Source: Amycolatopsis acididurans (GTDB taxonomy: Bacteria; Actinomycetota; Actinomycetes; Mycobacteriales; Pseudonocardiaceae). Taken from it: a stretch of DNA of 64,000 bases. Position 1 is the first letter of the stretch. Every line of letters begins with the position of its first letter. Where the stretch lies: assembly GCF_012328925.1 (NCBI RefSeq), contig NZ_JAAXLS010000008.1, forward strand, positions 124,001 to 188,000. The letters run 5' to 3'. Under the pieces are notes generated by a model that was not told the DNA's origin, searched no databases, and saw only the letters and a list, made by a program, of their open reading frames with translations. Positions 50,444 to 59,274 of the stretch are shown here, one piece after another. Position numbers and translations under genes: made by a program.

Positions 50444-51991
50444 GTGTATCCAGGAACCTTTGCCGCTCTCACACCCGGCAAGCCCGCTGTCGTCATGGCG
50501 GGAAGCGGGGAAACTCTCACCTATGCCGAGCTGGACCGGAACTCGGCCCGGCTCGCGCGGATGCTCCACGACTCCGGCTTACGTCAGGGCGACGTGATCG
50601 CGTTGCTGTCGGACAACACGCCGGCGTTCTTCGAGATCTACTGGGCCGCGCTGCGATCCGGTCTCTACGTGACAGCGATCAACCGGCACCTCGCGCCGGA
50701 AGAGGTCGCCTACATCGTCGCCGACAGTGGATCCAAGGTCCTGTTCGCGTCGGCGGGGGTGCATGAGCTCGCCGAGGCGCTCGTTCCGTTGACACCGGAG
50801 TTGGGGGCACGCTACGCGTTCGGCGGCACGATCGCCGGTCACGAGTCCTATGTAGACGCTCTCGCGGCCGCCTCCGCGGAGCCGCTGGCCGAGCAGCCGC
50901 TGGGCGGGCCCATGCTCTACTCCTCGGGCACGACCGGGCGGCCGAAAGGTGTCCGGGTCACGGTGCCGAAGGTGCAGGTGGATGATCCGGCCGCAGACGT
51001 GCTGGTGCCGTTTCTCAAGCATGTGATCGGCCTGGGCCAGGACGACGCCTATCTTGTTCCCGCTCCGCTGTACCACGCCGCGCCGTTGCGCTGGGCCGCC
51101 GGAGTGCACGCGCTGGGCGGCACCGTCGTGGTGATGGAAAAGTTCGATGCGGAGCGCACGCTGGAAACGATCGAGCGTTACCACGTCACGGCGACGCAGG
51201 TGGTGCCCACGATGTTCGTGCGGATGCTCAAGCTTCCCGCGGACGTGCGGCAGCGGTACGACCTGTCCAGCCTGCGGGTGGCGGTGCACGCGGCCGCGCC
51301 ATGCCCGGTCGAGGTCAAGCGGGCGATGATGGACTGGTGGGGCGAGATCGTCCACGAGTACTACGGCGCCACCGAGGGGTACGGGCTGACGGTGGTCGGG
51401 CCGGAGGAGTGGAAGTCCAAACCCGGCACGGTCGGGCGTTCCGCGCTCGGTACCGTGCGCGTGTGCGCGGAGGACGGCGCGGAGCTGCCTCCGGGTGAGA
51501 TCGGGCTCGTCTACTTCGAGCGTGAGGTACTGCCGTTCGAGTACCACAACGATCCCGAGCGGACCCGCGCCGCGCAGCACCCGCTCCATCCGAACTGGAC
51601 CACGGTCGGCGACGTCGGCTATCTCGACAACGACGGCTACCTGTTCCTGACCGACCGCAAGTCCTTCATGATCGTCTCCGGGGGTGTGAACATCTACCCG
51701 CAGGAGGTCGAGAACGTCCTGACGCCGCATCCGAAAGTGTTCGACGTCGCCGTGATCGGCGTGCCCGACGCGGAGATGGGGGAACAGGTCAAGGCGGTCG
51801 TGCAGGCCGCGCCGGGTGTCGTGCCCGGTCCGGACCTGGAGCGCGAGCTGATCGACTACGTACGCGCCCGCATCGCGCACTACAAGGCTCCCCGCAGTGT
51901 CGATTTCATCACCGAACTGCCGCGCACTCCGACGGGGAAGCTGGTGAAGCACCAGCTCAGGGCCCGGTACGCGGCACCGGCGAACGTCTGA
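50444..51991 (+). CDS. Acyl-CoA synthetase (AMP-forming)
   Basis: This 515-residue ANL ligase has a complete P-loop (YSSGTTGRPKGVRVTVP), EYYGATEGYG, the A7/A8 region VGDVGYLDNDGYLFLTDR with SFMIVSGGVNIYPQ, and the C-terminal PRTPTGKLVKHQLRARY. The GTG start has AAGGA upstream. It lies 12 bp after the aldehyde dehydrogenase, and the two would turn an aldehyde into an acyl-CoA. It is followed by an SCP2-like gene. Confidence 0.93.
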   Translation: MYPGTFAALTPGKPAVVMAGSGETLTYAELDRNSARLARMLHDSGLRQGDVIALLSDNTPAFFEIYWAALRSGLYVTAINRHLAPEEVAYIVADSGSKVLFASAGVHELAEALVPLTPELGARYAFGGTIAGHESYVDALAAASAEPLAEQPLGGPMLYSSGTTGRPKGVRVTVPKVQVDDPAADVLVPFLKHVIGLGQDDAYLVPAPLYHAAPLRWAAGVHALGGTVVVMEKFDAERTLETIERYHVTATQVVPTMFVRMLKLPADVRQRYDLSSLRVAVHAAAPCPVEVKRAMMDWWGEIVHEYYGATEGYGLTVVGPEEWKSKPGTVGRSALGTVRVCAEDGAELPPGEIGLVYFEREVLPFEYHNDPERTRAAQHPLHPNWTTVGDVGYLDNDGYLFLTDRKSFMIVSGGVNIYPQEVENVLTPHPKVFDVAVIGVPDAEMGEQVKAVVQAAPGVVPGPDLERELIDYVRARIAHYKAPRSVDFITELPRTPTGKLVKHQLRARYAAPANV

Positions 51992-52104
51992 GCCCACCGG
52001 CCTACGTACGGAATTACGTATCTCTTCGGTTCGCCCTCGTCCGTGCGGGCAGCAGCCTCTTGTGTGACGGTTCCCACCAACTCCCCAGAGACGTGGAGGT
52101 CATG

Positions 52105-52512
52105 ATGCCGCTGAGCTGTGCTGCCGAGATCGACCGCTATATCGGCGGAACCGTGCGATCGGCGTTTCGTGATCCGCAGGCAGGCCCGATGCTCGCGGGG
52201 CGCAGGATGCGGGTGCGGCTCGGGTTCGTCGAACCGGATTGCGTGCTCGACATCGACACGGAACGGCGTGAGGTGCACTTGGGTGGCGCCGGCGACGCCG
52301 AGCCGTCGGCCTTGGTCGCCATGAGCGCCGACACCGCCAACATGTGGTGTCAGGGACGGCTCGATCTGCGCTCGGCGATGGCGAACGGTGAGGTGGCCGC
52401 CGCCGGCCGGACCGAGGAGTTGCTGGAACTGCTCTCGGCCGCGTCGTGGTTGCCGCGGCTTTACGTCGGTGAGCTCAAGCGGGCCGGCAGGCAAGACCTG
52501 CTCGTGTTCTGA
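52105..52512 (+). CDS. SCP2-like lipid-binding protein
   Basis: This 135-residue SCP2-domain protein is paralogous to the one at 46329: AAEIDRYIGGTVRSAFRDPQ against EDEARRYIGGIFETAFKDEE, and STDTANMWCQG-like MSADTANMWCQGRLDLRSAM against MKCETANAYWQG. ATG 52105 is preferred because GGAGG is 5 nt upstream. It likely binds the regulon's lipid substrate. It ends in a GC hairpin and the mce operon follows. Confidence 0.83.
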   Translation: MPLSCAAEIDRYIGGTVRSAFRDPQAGPMLAGRRMRVRLGFVEPDCVLDIDTERREVHLGGAGDAEPSALVAMSADTANMWCQGRLDLRSAMANGEVAAAGRTEELLELLSAASWLPRLYVGELKRAGRQDLLVF

Positions 52513-52514
52513 CC

Positions 52515-52547
52515 AACGCCCGGGGCGGTATACCGACCCCGGGCGTT
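52515..52547 (+). terminator. Hairpin terminator before mce operon
   Basis: The arms AACGCCCGGGG (52515-52525) and CCCCGGGCGTT (52537-52547) surround an 11-nt loop that itself contains CGGTATACCG. It lies 2 bases after the SCP2-like stop and separates it from the mce promoter. Confidence 0.8.
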
Positions 52548-52561
52548 GTCCGTCTCACAAA

Positions 52562-52577
52562 TCTAATATAGACTAAA
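52562..52577. promoter_or_regulatory. Regulon operator, copy 10 (mce operon)
   Basis: TCTAATATAGACTAAA has one mismatch to the consensus. TTGTCC (52546-52551), 17 nt and TAGACT (52569-52574) form a possible promoter with the -10 inside the operator. It places the mce importer in the same regulon as the catabolic genes. Confidence 0.75.
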
Positions 52578-52614
52578 TTAAGTTTTCTACTTAGGACTGA
52601 TCCGGAGGGCAAAG

Positions 52615-52893
52615 GTGCGGGCTCGGGAACCCGGTGGCCACGTCGTCGCCGTCGCCGGTACGGCGCGTGGTATCGGCCTGACGGTCGCCAAGGCGGCGGA
52701 GCCGTGCGCCTCCGGGCAGTACGCGATGACCCGCCACACGCCGGATGTCGGCTTCTCCTTGCGAGACAACGTGCACCGGTGGCTCGGCGGCCAGTCGCCC
52801 ACGCCGGGTCCGGGGCGGGTGAGGCGCGAGATTCCGTTGCCGGAGAAGGGAAGCAGCATGTTCTTCTGGAGGGAGGGGAACGCCGGATGGTGA
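52615..52893 (+). pseudogene. Remnant of an SDR gene at the head of the mce operon
   Basis: A GTG with GGAGG 6 nt upstream opens a 92-codon frame. Its first 30 or so residues look like an SDR N-terminus (GHVVAVAGTARGIGLTVAKA, the TGxxxGxG Rossmann motif). The rest has no SDR features and ends 7 bases inside the yrbE gene. It looks like the start of an SDR gene whose body was deleted, so that its promoter, operator and ribosome site now head the mce operon. A small functional leader ORF is possible. The gap 52513-52886 otherwise holds only the terminator and operator. Confidence 0.6.
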
Positions 52894-53765
52894 CTTCCCA
52901 GCGGCACGAGGCGGCGCGGCAATCGTCGTGGCTCGACTCGGACGGACCGTACGACGGCGCGATGTCCAAGGCCGTCGGCTTCGTACCGGGGTTCCTGCGT
53001 AACGCGGTCGCGGAAGCAGGCGGCATGGCCGAGATGCTGATCCGCGTGCTGTGGAGCGCGATCCGGCACCCGCGCGGGTACTGGTCCGACGTGGTCGCGG
53101 AAATGCACTTCACGATCCGCCGCTCCTGGATCTCGATCACCGCGGCGCTCTGCGGATTCCTGCTAGCGTTGTCGGTCCCGTCCAGCCAGTTCCTGCAGCT
53201 TGCGGGCGCCGGCGAGCTCTACGGCCCGATGCTGCTGGTGCAGAGCACGCGGACGTTCACCGTGTGGGTCGCGGCGCTGCTGGTGGCCGGGGTGATCGGC
53301 GCCGCGGCGACCGCGGAGCTGGGTTCCCGTAAGGTCCGCGAGGAACTGGACGCGATGAAGGTGATGGGCATCGATCCGGTTCGCGCGCTCGCCGTTCCGC
53401 GGATCGTGTCCATCACGATCGTGACCACGCTGCTGGCGGTGCCCGCCGAGATCATCACCGTGCTCACCTCCCAGCTCGCGGGCTCCTACATCGGCGGGCT
53501 CAACGCGGCCGAGTTCTACAGCTTCGAGTGGACCAACCTGAGCCCGGTCGAACTGGTCGCGATGGTGATCAACACCCTGCTGGCCGGCCTGCTGATCGGT
53601 GCGGTCTGTTGCTACAAGGGCATGACCGCGGCGGGTGGTGCCATCGGGCTGGGGCGCGCGGTCAACCAGGCCGTCGTCATCTCCTTCGTCGCGCTCTTCG
53701 TGATGCAGCTGGGCTACAACGCGATCGTGCTCGGCTTCTTCCCGGGACTGGGGGCGTTCAAATGA
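52887..53765 (+). CDS. yrbEA: YrbE/MlaE-family permease of Mce system (A)
   Basis: This 292-residue membrane protein is of the MlaE/YrbE family, one of two permease subunits of the Mce lipid importer. About five hydrophobic segments surround the conserved GAAATAELGSRKVREELDAM followed by KVMGIDPVRALAVPR, the usual EExDAm-GI-P block contacting the ATPase. ATG 52887 has GGAGGGG 8 nt upstream; the longer frame is not used. It overlaps the SDR remnant by 7 bases and yrbEB by 4. Confidence 0.93.
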   Translation: MVTSQRHEAARQSSWLDSDGPYDGAMSKAVGFVPGFLRNAVAEAGGMAEMLIRVLWSAIRHPRGYWSDVVAEMHFTIRRSWISITAALCGFLLALSVPSSQFLQLAGAGELYGPMLLVQSTRTFTVWVAALLVAGVIGAAATAELGSRKVREELDAMKVMGIDPVRALAVPRIVSITIVTTLLAVPAEIITVLTSQLAGSYIGGLNAAEFYSFEWTNLSPVELVAMVINTLLAGLLIGAVCCYKGMTAAGGAIGLGRAVNQAVVISFVALFVMQLGYNAIVLGFFPGLGAFK

Positions 53766-54601
53766 CCGCGATCGAGGAACGGGGCCAGCAGGCCGGTGCC
53801 AAGACACCGGCGCCGCAAACCAGCGCGGTGCGCGGCTCGATCGAGCACACCGGCCAGTTGCTGATGTTCTCGGCACGGGTGTTCCGCGACCTGCCCACCG
53901 CGGTACGGCTCTACCCGTCCGAAGTGTTCCGCCAGTCCGCGTACCTGATCCGGTCGAACGGGCTCGTGGTGCTGTTCATGCTGTTCATGCTCGGCGCGTT
54001 GCTGGGCATCACCGGCACGTTCCTGTTCGAGGGTGTCGGCCTGGAGAGTTACGTCGCGGCGATCAACGCGGTGCCACTGATGCGCGGTGTCATCGAGATC
54101 GTGTTCGGCTGGATTCTCGCCGCCAAGGCCGGGTGCGGAATCGTGGCCGAACTCGGTGCCATGCGAATCAGTGAAGAGATCGACGCCATGGAGGTCATGG
54201 GCATCCGGCCCATCCCCTACCTGGCGAGCACCAGGCTGGCGGCGAGTCTGATCGTGCTGCCGTTCTTGTTCATCACGGCGCTCGGTGTCCACTTCCTCGC
54301 CGCACGACTGTTCTTCGTGGATCTGCTGAGCACGGTCTCCGCGGGCGGATTCACGTACGTGTTGTTCCTGCTGCAGAGTTTCCGGGACTTCGCGAACGCG
54401 TTGATCTGGGGAACGCTGGTGGGAGTCATCGTCACGGTGGTCTCGTGCTTCTACGGCTACAACGCGCGCGGCGGCCCGGTCGGCGTCGGCCGCAACACCG
54501 CACAGGCCATGCTCGTGAACCTCGTGCTGATCAGCGTCACCGCGATGATCCTGGCGCAGCTTTTCTACGGTCACAACCTCGACGAAGCCTTCGGCACCTG
54601 A
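53762..54601 (+). CDS. yrbEB: YrbE/MlaE-family permease of Mce system (B)
   Basis: This 279-residue second YrbE permease has a hydrophobic first part (LVVLFMLFMLGALLGITGTF) and the coupling block CGIVAELGAMRISEEIDAME followed by VMGIRPIPYLASTR. The ATG overlaps the stop of yrbEA (ATGA). It forms the membrane core with yrbEA and receives lipid from the Mce proteins. Ten bases separate it from the ATPase gene. Confidence 0.93.
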   Translation: MTAIEERGQQAGAKTPAPQTSAVRGSIEHTGQLLMFSARVFRDLPTAVRLYPSEVFRQSAYLIRSNGLVVLFMLFMLGALLGITGTFLFEGVGLESYVAAINAVPLMRGVIEIVFGWILAAKAGCGIVAELGAMRISEEIDAMEVMGIRPIPYLASTRLAASLIVLPFLFITALGVHFLAARLFFVDLLSTVSAGGFTYVLFLLQSFRDFANALIWGTLVGVIVTVVSCFYGYNARGGPVGVGRNTAQAMLVNLVLISVTAMILAQLFYGHNLDEAFGT

Positions 54602-54611
54602 GGAGTCTCGG

Positions 54612-55433
54612 ATGTATTCAGATGGTTCCAGCACGACCCACACCGGTGCTTCCGGTGTGCTCGAAGGGTCGCGACGAGGCGACTCGACCATCCAGGTCAA
54701 CGATGTGCACAAGGCCTTCGGCGCCTCGAAGGTCCTCAATGGACTGACGGTCGAGTTCGCCGACGACGCGATCACCACTGTGCTCGGTCCCTCGGGTACC
54801 GGTAAGAGCGTGCTGCTCAAGCACATCGTGGGCCTGCTGGAGCCGGACGCCGGCGCGGTCCGGGTGTTCGGGCAGAACTTGTGGCGGGTCTCCGAGACCG
54901 AGCGGTTCGCGCTACGCAAGCGGTTCGGCGTGCTGTTCCAGGACGGCGCGTTGTTCGGTTCGATGAACCTCTACGACAACGTCGCGTTCCCGCTGCGCAA
55001 GCACACCGACAAGACCGAGGACGAAATCCGGGACATCGTCATGTCGCATCTGAAGGAGGTCGGCCTCGAACAGGCGCTGGACAAGGCACCCAACGAGATC
55101 TCCGGCGGGATGCGCAAGCGGGCCGGTTTCGCCAGGGCACTGGTGATGCGGCCGGACGTGGTGCTTTTCGACGAGCCGGATTCGGGTCTGGACCCCGTGC
55201 GCACGAAGCTGCTGTCCCAGTTGATCCTGGAAATGCATCGTGAGCACGGCGGCACCTACATCGTCATCACGCACGACATTCCCACCGCGCGCACGGTGAG
55301 TGACTACATCGGCGTGCTGTGGAAAGGCCGGATGGTGCACTACGGCACCGCCGACGAGACCTTCGGCTCCGAAGATCCGTTCGTGCGGCAGTTCCTGGCC
55401 GGCGACGCCGTCGGTCCGCTGGGGATGGACTGA
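54612..55433 (+). CDS. MlaF/MceG-type ABC transporter ATPase
   Basis: This 273-residue ABC ATPase has Walker A GPSGTGKS (59-66), Q-loop around 110, signature ISGGMRKRAG (163-172), Walker B VVLFDE (183-188) and switch His221. Length and signature (SGGMRKR) match MlaF/MceG ATPases that drive Mce import. In mycobacteria MceG is encoded away from the mce operons and serves all of them, whereas here the ATPase is inside the operon. It is followed by mceA after 4 bp. Confidence 0.94.
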   Translation: MYSDGSSTTHTGASGVLEGSRRGDSTIQVNDVHKAFGASKVLNGLTVEFADDAITTVLGPSGTGKSVLLKHIVGLLEPDAGAVRVFGQNLWRVSETERFALRKRFGVLFQDGALFGSMNLYDNVAFPLRKHTDKTEDEIRDIVMSHLKEVGLEQALDKAPNEISGGMRKRAGFARALVMRPDVVLFDEPDSGLDPVRTKLLSQLILEMHREHGGTYIVITHDIPTARTVSDYIGVLWKGRMVHYGTADETFGSEDPFVRQFLAGDAVGPLGMD

Positions 55434-55437
55434 GGCG

Positions 55438-56661
55438 ATGCGGCGTTTGATCTGGGTGATGGTGGCGGTCGCCGTCGTGGCCGGCGTCGTCACAGTCCTG
55501 CTGCATCAGGACGACTACGAGCTGCATGTCGTGATGCCCACCGCGTCCGGCACGTTCGTGGGTGCTCGCACGACGATCGAGGGCCAACAGGTCGGTCAGG
55601 TCACGGCGATCGCGGTGCGCGGCGACAAGGCGGAGATCACGGTGACCGTGGACAGCGACCACGCGCCGATGCACGCGGGCACCTCGGCGCGGATCGACTG
55701 GAACTCCGTGCTGGGGGTGCGGACCGTCGAGTTGCTGCCCGGCCCGTCGAACAACCCGGAGCTGCCGTCGGGGCGGACGGTCTTCTCCGACACCCAGCGC
55801 GTCGAGCTCGACGACGTCCTCGCCGCGCTGGACGCGCCCACCCGGCAACATGTGCAGTCACTGGTCGGCCAGCTTCAGCAGACGTTGCAGGGACGCGAGA
55901 ACGACCTGAACGGGACGCTGCGCACCGCGGGTCCCATGGTCGCCGCACTGGCCGACGTGCTGCGCGGGGTCGGACAGGACGGCCCCGCGATCCGCGGCCT
56001 GATCACGCAGCTGGACCAGCTCGTCGGCACGCTCGACAACCGGCACAACGAGCTCAGCGGCACGGTTACCGACCTGCATCAGCTCGTCTCCCAGCTGGCG
56101 AGCAGGGCGGGGCAGCTCCAGGCCGCGCTCGGCGAGCTGCCCTCCACCCTGCGGGCGGGCACCGACGCCTTCCAGCGGGTTCCCTCGGCGGTCGACGCGA
56201 CGGTGCCGCTCCTGCGAGATCTGCGTCCGACGGCGGACCAATTGCCGGCGCTGGCGCAGAACCTCAGCCCGGTCCTGACCCGGCTCGGCCCGACCGTGGC
56301 CGCACTGCGCCCCACGCTGACCGCAGCTCAGTCCCTTTTGGACACCACGCCTGGGTTGCTGGATTCCGCGGACGCGACCGTGCCGGGGGTGACGCAGGCC
56401 GTGCAATCCCTCTCGCCCGCCGTGTCGTTCCTCCGGCCCTACACGCCCGAGGTCGTCGGGTTCGTCACGAACTGGACCTCGCTGTTTTCCAACATGAACG
56501 CCTCGGGGCACCTCGGACGGGCGCTGGTCACCGAATCGGCCAGCTCGGTCAACAACAATCCCGGCCTCGTGCCGCCCGGTATGCAGCAGGATCCGCGCCC
56601 GGCCCCGGGCTCGCTGGCAGGGCAGCCGTGGACCGACGCGAACGGAGACGGCATCCGATGA
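55438..56661 (+). CDS. mceA: Mce protein 1 (MceA position)
   Basis: This 407-residue Mce protein has one N-terminal membrane anchor (LIWVMVAVAVVAGVVTVLLH), then an MlaD domain (GTFVGARTTIEGQQVGQVTA), then a long alpha-helical region with repeated leucine/threonine and Q-L-x2-L pattern. It is expected at the outer face, forming part of a hetero-hexameric lipid tunnel. ATG 55438 is 4 bp after the ATPase stop. Confidence 0.92.
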   Translation: MRRLIWVMVAVAVVAGVVTVLLHQDDYELHVVMPTASGTFVGARTTIEGQQVGQVTAIAVRGDKAEITVTVDSDHAPMHAGTSARIDWNSVLGVRTVELLPGPSNNPELPSGRTVFSDTQRVELDDVLAALDAPTRQHVQSLVGQLQQTLQGRENDLNGTLRTAGPMVAALADVLRGVGQDGPAIRGLITQLDQLVGTLDNRHNELSGTVTDLHQLVSQLASRAGQLQAALGELPSTLRAGTDAFQRVPSAVDATVPLLRDLRPTADQLPALAQNLSPVLTRLGPTVAALRPTLTAAQSLLDTTPGLLDSADATVPGVTQAVQSLSPAVSFLRPYTPEVVGFVTNWTSLFSNMNASGHLGRALVTESASSVNNNPGLVPPGMQQDPRPAPGSLAGQPWTDANGDGIR

Positions 56662-58010
56662 AGACCCGCGTACGTCGCCGCTCGGTCATCGCCGTCGCGC
56701 TGACCTGCACCGCACTCACGCTCGGCCTGACCGCCGCCAGCTCCGGAGGTTCGGGCCCGCAGGTGGTGGTGCTGATGAACGACGCCGGTCCACTCGAACC
56801 CGGTAACGAGGTCCGCGTGTCCGGCGTCAAGGTCGGCGCGATCGACGGCATCGCGCTGGAGGACGGGCACGCGAGGGTCACCCTCAGCGTGGACCAGGGC
56901 GTACTGCCGTTGCACCGCGACGCCTCGGTCACGGTCCGCCCGGTGAACCTCCTCGGCGAGGACTATGTCGATCTCAATCCCGGCTCACCGGACCAGCCCT
57001 TCGCACAGCAGGCGTCCATCCCGCTCGAACGCAGTCACTTCGCCGTGACGTTGCAGGACGTGCTGAACACCTTCCACGACCCGACAGCGTCCGCTCTCGC
57101 GGCGACCGTGACCACGCTCGGCGAGGGTGTCGACGGTGCCGGCCCGCAGGCCGCCGCCGCGATCAAGGCGCTCGCCCCGGCGATGACCGACGCGCAGCGG
57201 CTGGGGGACGTGCTCAGTGGGCAGAACCAGGTACTCGGTGACCTGCTCGGCAAGCTGGAACCGGTGAGCGGGGCACTGGCCGCGGACGACGGCCAGACCT
57301 TGGCCAAGCTCGTGCAGTCGACGACGCAGACCTTGTCGGCCGTCGCGGGCGAGCAGAACGCCCTCGACCGGACACTGACGGAACTGCCCAGCACCGTCGC
57401 CACGGCCCGGCAGACACTGGCCAACCTCGCGGGTGTCGCCGATTCCGCGATTCCCGCGCTGCGTGCCATCAAACCGGTTACGGGGAACCTCAGCCAGGTC
57501 ACCGACGAGTTGCAGGCGTTCTCCGACGCCGCGGATCCCGCGCTTTCCGCGCTGCGTCCGGTGCTCGATCACGCCGAGGCGCTGCTCGGGCAGGCCGCTC
57601 CCGCGGTGGCCGCGCTGCGGCAGGCGGGCCCCGACCTGCGTGGCGTGGCCGCGTCCGCGAAACCGGTCGCCGCCCAGTTGCTGGACCAGCACCTGGGGGA
57701 CCTGATGGACTTCGTCCGGAAGTGGGCGCTGAGCACCAACGGGCGCGACGGTCTGTCCCACTACTTCCGGGGCGTCGTCTACGTCACCCCGCAGACGTTG
57801 CAGGACCTGGCCCATTCCCTGCTTCCGGCCGTAGGGGGCGCGCCTGCCGCACCCGGGCCGCAGCAGGCGCCGAACCTGCCACTGCCACCCGGCGGGACCC
57901 AGCCACTGAACGGGTTGCTGGGCGGCGGGCACCCCGACCCCGGCAATGCCACGGGTCTCACCCCAGACCAGGAGCAGTCGATGCTCGGCCAATTGCTAGG
58001 GGGGCTGTGA
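56658..58010 (+). CDS. mceB: Mce protein 2 (MceB position)
   Basis: This 450-residue Mce protein has an N-terminal anchor (SVIAVALTCTALTLGLTAAS) and MlaD domain (GNEVRVSGVKVGAIDGIALE), a long helical part and a proline/glycine-rich tail (PQQAPNLPLPPGG). ATG 56658 overlaps the mceA stop. The tail is typical of one Mce subunit in actinobacterial operons. There is no lipobox. Confidence 0.92.
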   Translation: MKTRVRRRSVIAVALTCTALTLGLTAASSGGSGPQVVVLMNDAGPLEPGNEVRVSGVKVGAIDGIALEDGHARVTLSVDQGVLPLHRDASVTVRPVNLLGEDYVDLNPGSPDQPFAQQASIPLERSHFAVTLQDVLNTFHDPTASALAATVTTLGEGVDGAGPQAAAAIKALAPAMTDAQRLGDVLSGQNQVLGDLLGKLEPVSGALAADDGQTLAKLVQSTTQTLSAVAGEQNALDRTLTELPSTVATARQTLANLAGVADSAIPALRAIKPVTGNLSQVTDELQAFSDAADPALSALRPVLDHAEALLGQAAPAVAALRQAGPDLRGVAASAKPVAAQLLDQHLGDLMDFVRKWALSTNGRDGLSHYFRGVVYVTPQTLQDLAHSLLPAVGGAPAAPGPQQAPNLPLPPGGTQPLNGLLGGGHPDPGNATGLTPDQEQSMLGQLLGGL

Positions 58011-58011
58011 C

Positions 58012-59274
58012 ATGCCCAAGCCCGTCCACCGCGACGTCGCCCGCCGGTTCCTGGTGGGAATCGCCGCCTGCGTGCTGGCAGGCGTCATAGGCCTCGTCGG
58101 CGCGATCGTGCAGACCGGCGGTGCGCTGCCGGGGAAGAGCTACACCTACGTCACCGCTGCCTTCGGCAACGTCGGCACGCTCAACTCCGGCAAGGATGTG
58201 AAGGAGAACGGCATCCGGACCGGAACCGTGTCCCAGATCGTGTACTCCGGCGGCCAGGCCATCGTGACGCTGCGGCTTGACGGCCCGCGCACGGTGTACC
58301 GCGACGCGCGCGCCAGTGTCGGCGACTCCTCCGCACTGGGCAAGAAATACATCGAGTTCGACCCTGGCACGCCGAGCGCGGGTCCCTTGGGTAACGCGCC
58401 GATCCCCTCGAGCCAGACCAAGGACTCCAGCTCGCTGGAGACCGTGCTGGACGCACTGGACCCGCAGACCCGGTCGGCGCTCGCGTCGAGCCTGCAGCAA
58501 CTGGGCACCGGGCTCGCCGGGCACGGCGCCGACCTGAACGGTCTCGTGCGGGCCGCGCCGGGAATGCTCGACGACGTCTCGCAGGTCGCCGCCGCCGCGA
58601 GCAGCCCCGACGCGAATCTGCCGGGCCTGCTCAACAGCGCCGACAACCTGGTCGGCCGGTTTTCCGGGCGCGAACAGCAGCTCACCGCATTGGTGGGCCA
58701 GCTCGACACCACCTTGCGGGCCGTCGACGTCGACAACGGGGCACCGTTGCGCGACTCGCTGCAGAAGCTGCCGCAAACACTGGTGGACCTTCGTGGTGGG
58801 CTCGCCTCCCTGAACGCGCCCCTCAGCGACGTACGCGCCGCGCTCACCACGATCGAACCCGGCGCACAGTCGCTGGGGCAGGCGACGCCCGATCTTCGCG
58901 GCCTGCTCCGCGAGGGTGTCACGCCGCTGCGGAAGGTTCCCGGCGTCAGTAAGCAGGCGCTGCCCGCGGTCGACGACCTCACGCACACGCTGTCGGATGC
59001 CCGGCCGTTGGTGCCGCAGCTGGCACAGACGCTGCACAGTGCCGATCTCCTGCTGTTCGGTCTCGCGCCCTACGCACCCGACGCCGGTCGTTTCTTCAGC
59101 GAACACGATCTGCTGTCCGGTCAGCTGTCGCCCGATCAGCACTACTTCGCCGCCATGCTCGCCGCCCCCAGTCTGTACAGCGTCGCGGGCCTGCCGGATC
59201 CGCTGGTGAAACAGGAGCCGTATCCCGCGCCGGGTGGCGGCGCCTGGCACGACACACCGGGAGGCACCCGATGA
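58012..59274 (+). CDS. mceC: Mce protein 3 (MceC position)
   Basis: This 420-residue Mce protein has an N-terminal anchor (FLVGIAACVLAGVIGLVGAI), an MlaD domain (GNVGTLNSGKDVKENGIRTG) and a helical part. IAAC in the anchor matches a lipobox pattern, but hydrophobic residues continue after the cysteine, so it is probably a transmembrane anchor. It begins 1 bp after the mceB stop. Confidence 0.92.
   Translation: MPKPVHRDVARRFLVGIAACVLAGVIGLVGAIVQTGGALPGKSYTYVTAAFGNVGTLNSGKDVKENGIRTGTVSQIVYSGGQAIVTLRLDGPRTVYRDARASVGDSSALGKKYIEFDPGTPSAGPLGNAPIPSSQTKDSSSLETVLDALDPQTRSALASSLQQLGTGLAGHGADLNGLVRAAPGMLDDVSQVAAAASSPDANLPGLLNSADNLVGRFSGREQQLTALVGQLDTTLRAVDVDNGAPLRDSLQKLPQTLVDLRGGLASLNAPLSDVRAALTTIEPGAQSLGQATPDLRGLLREGVTPLRKVPGVSKQALPAVDDLTHTLSDARPLVPQLAQTLHSADLLLFGLAPYAPDAGRFFSEHDLLSGQLSPDQHYFAAMLAAPSLYSVAGLPDPLVKQEPYPAPGGGAWHDTPGGTR

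Noticed and set aside
58012..58140. Lipobox IAAC in the third Mce protein
   Set aside because: Hydrophobic residues continue past the cysteine, so it looks like a transmembrane anchor rather than a lipoprotein signal.
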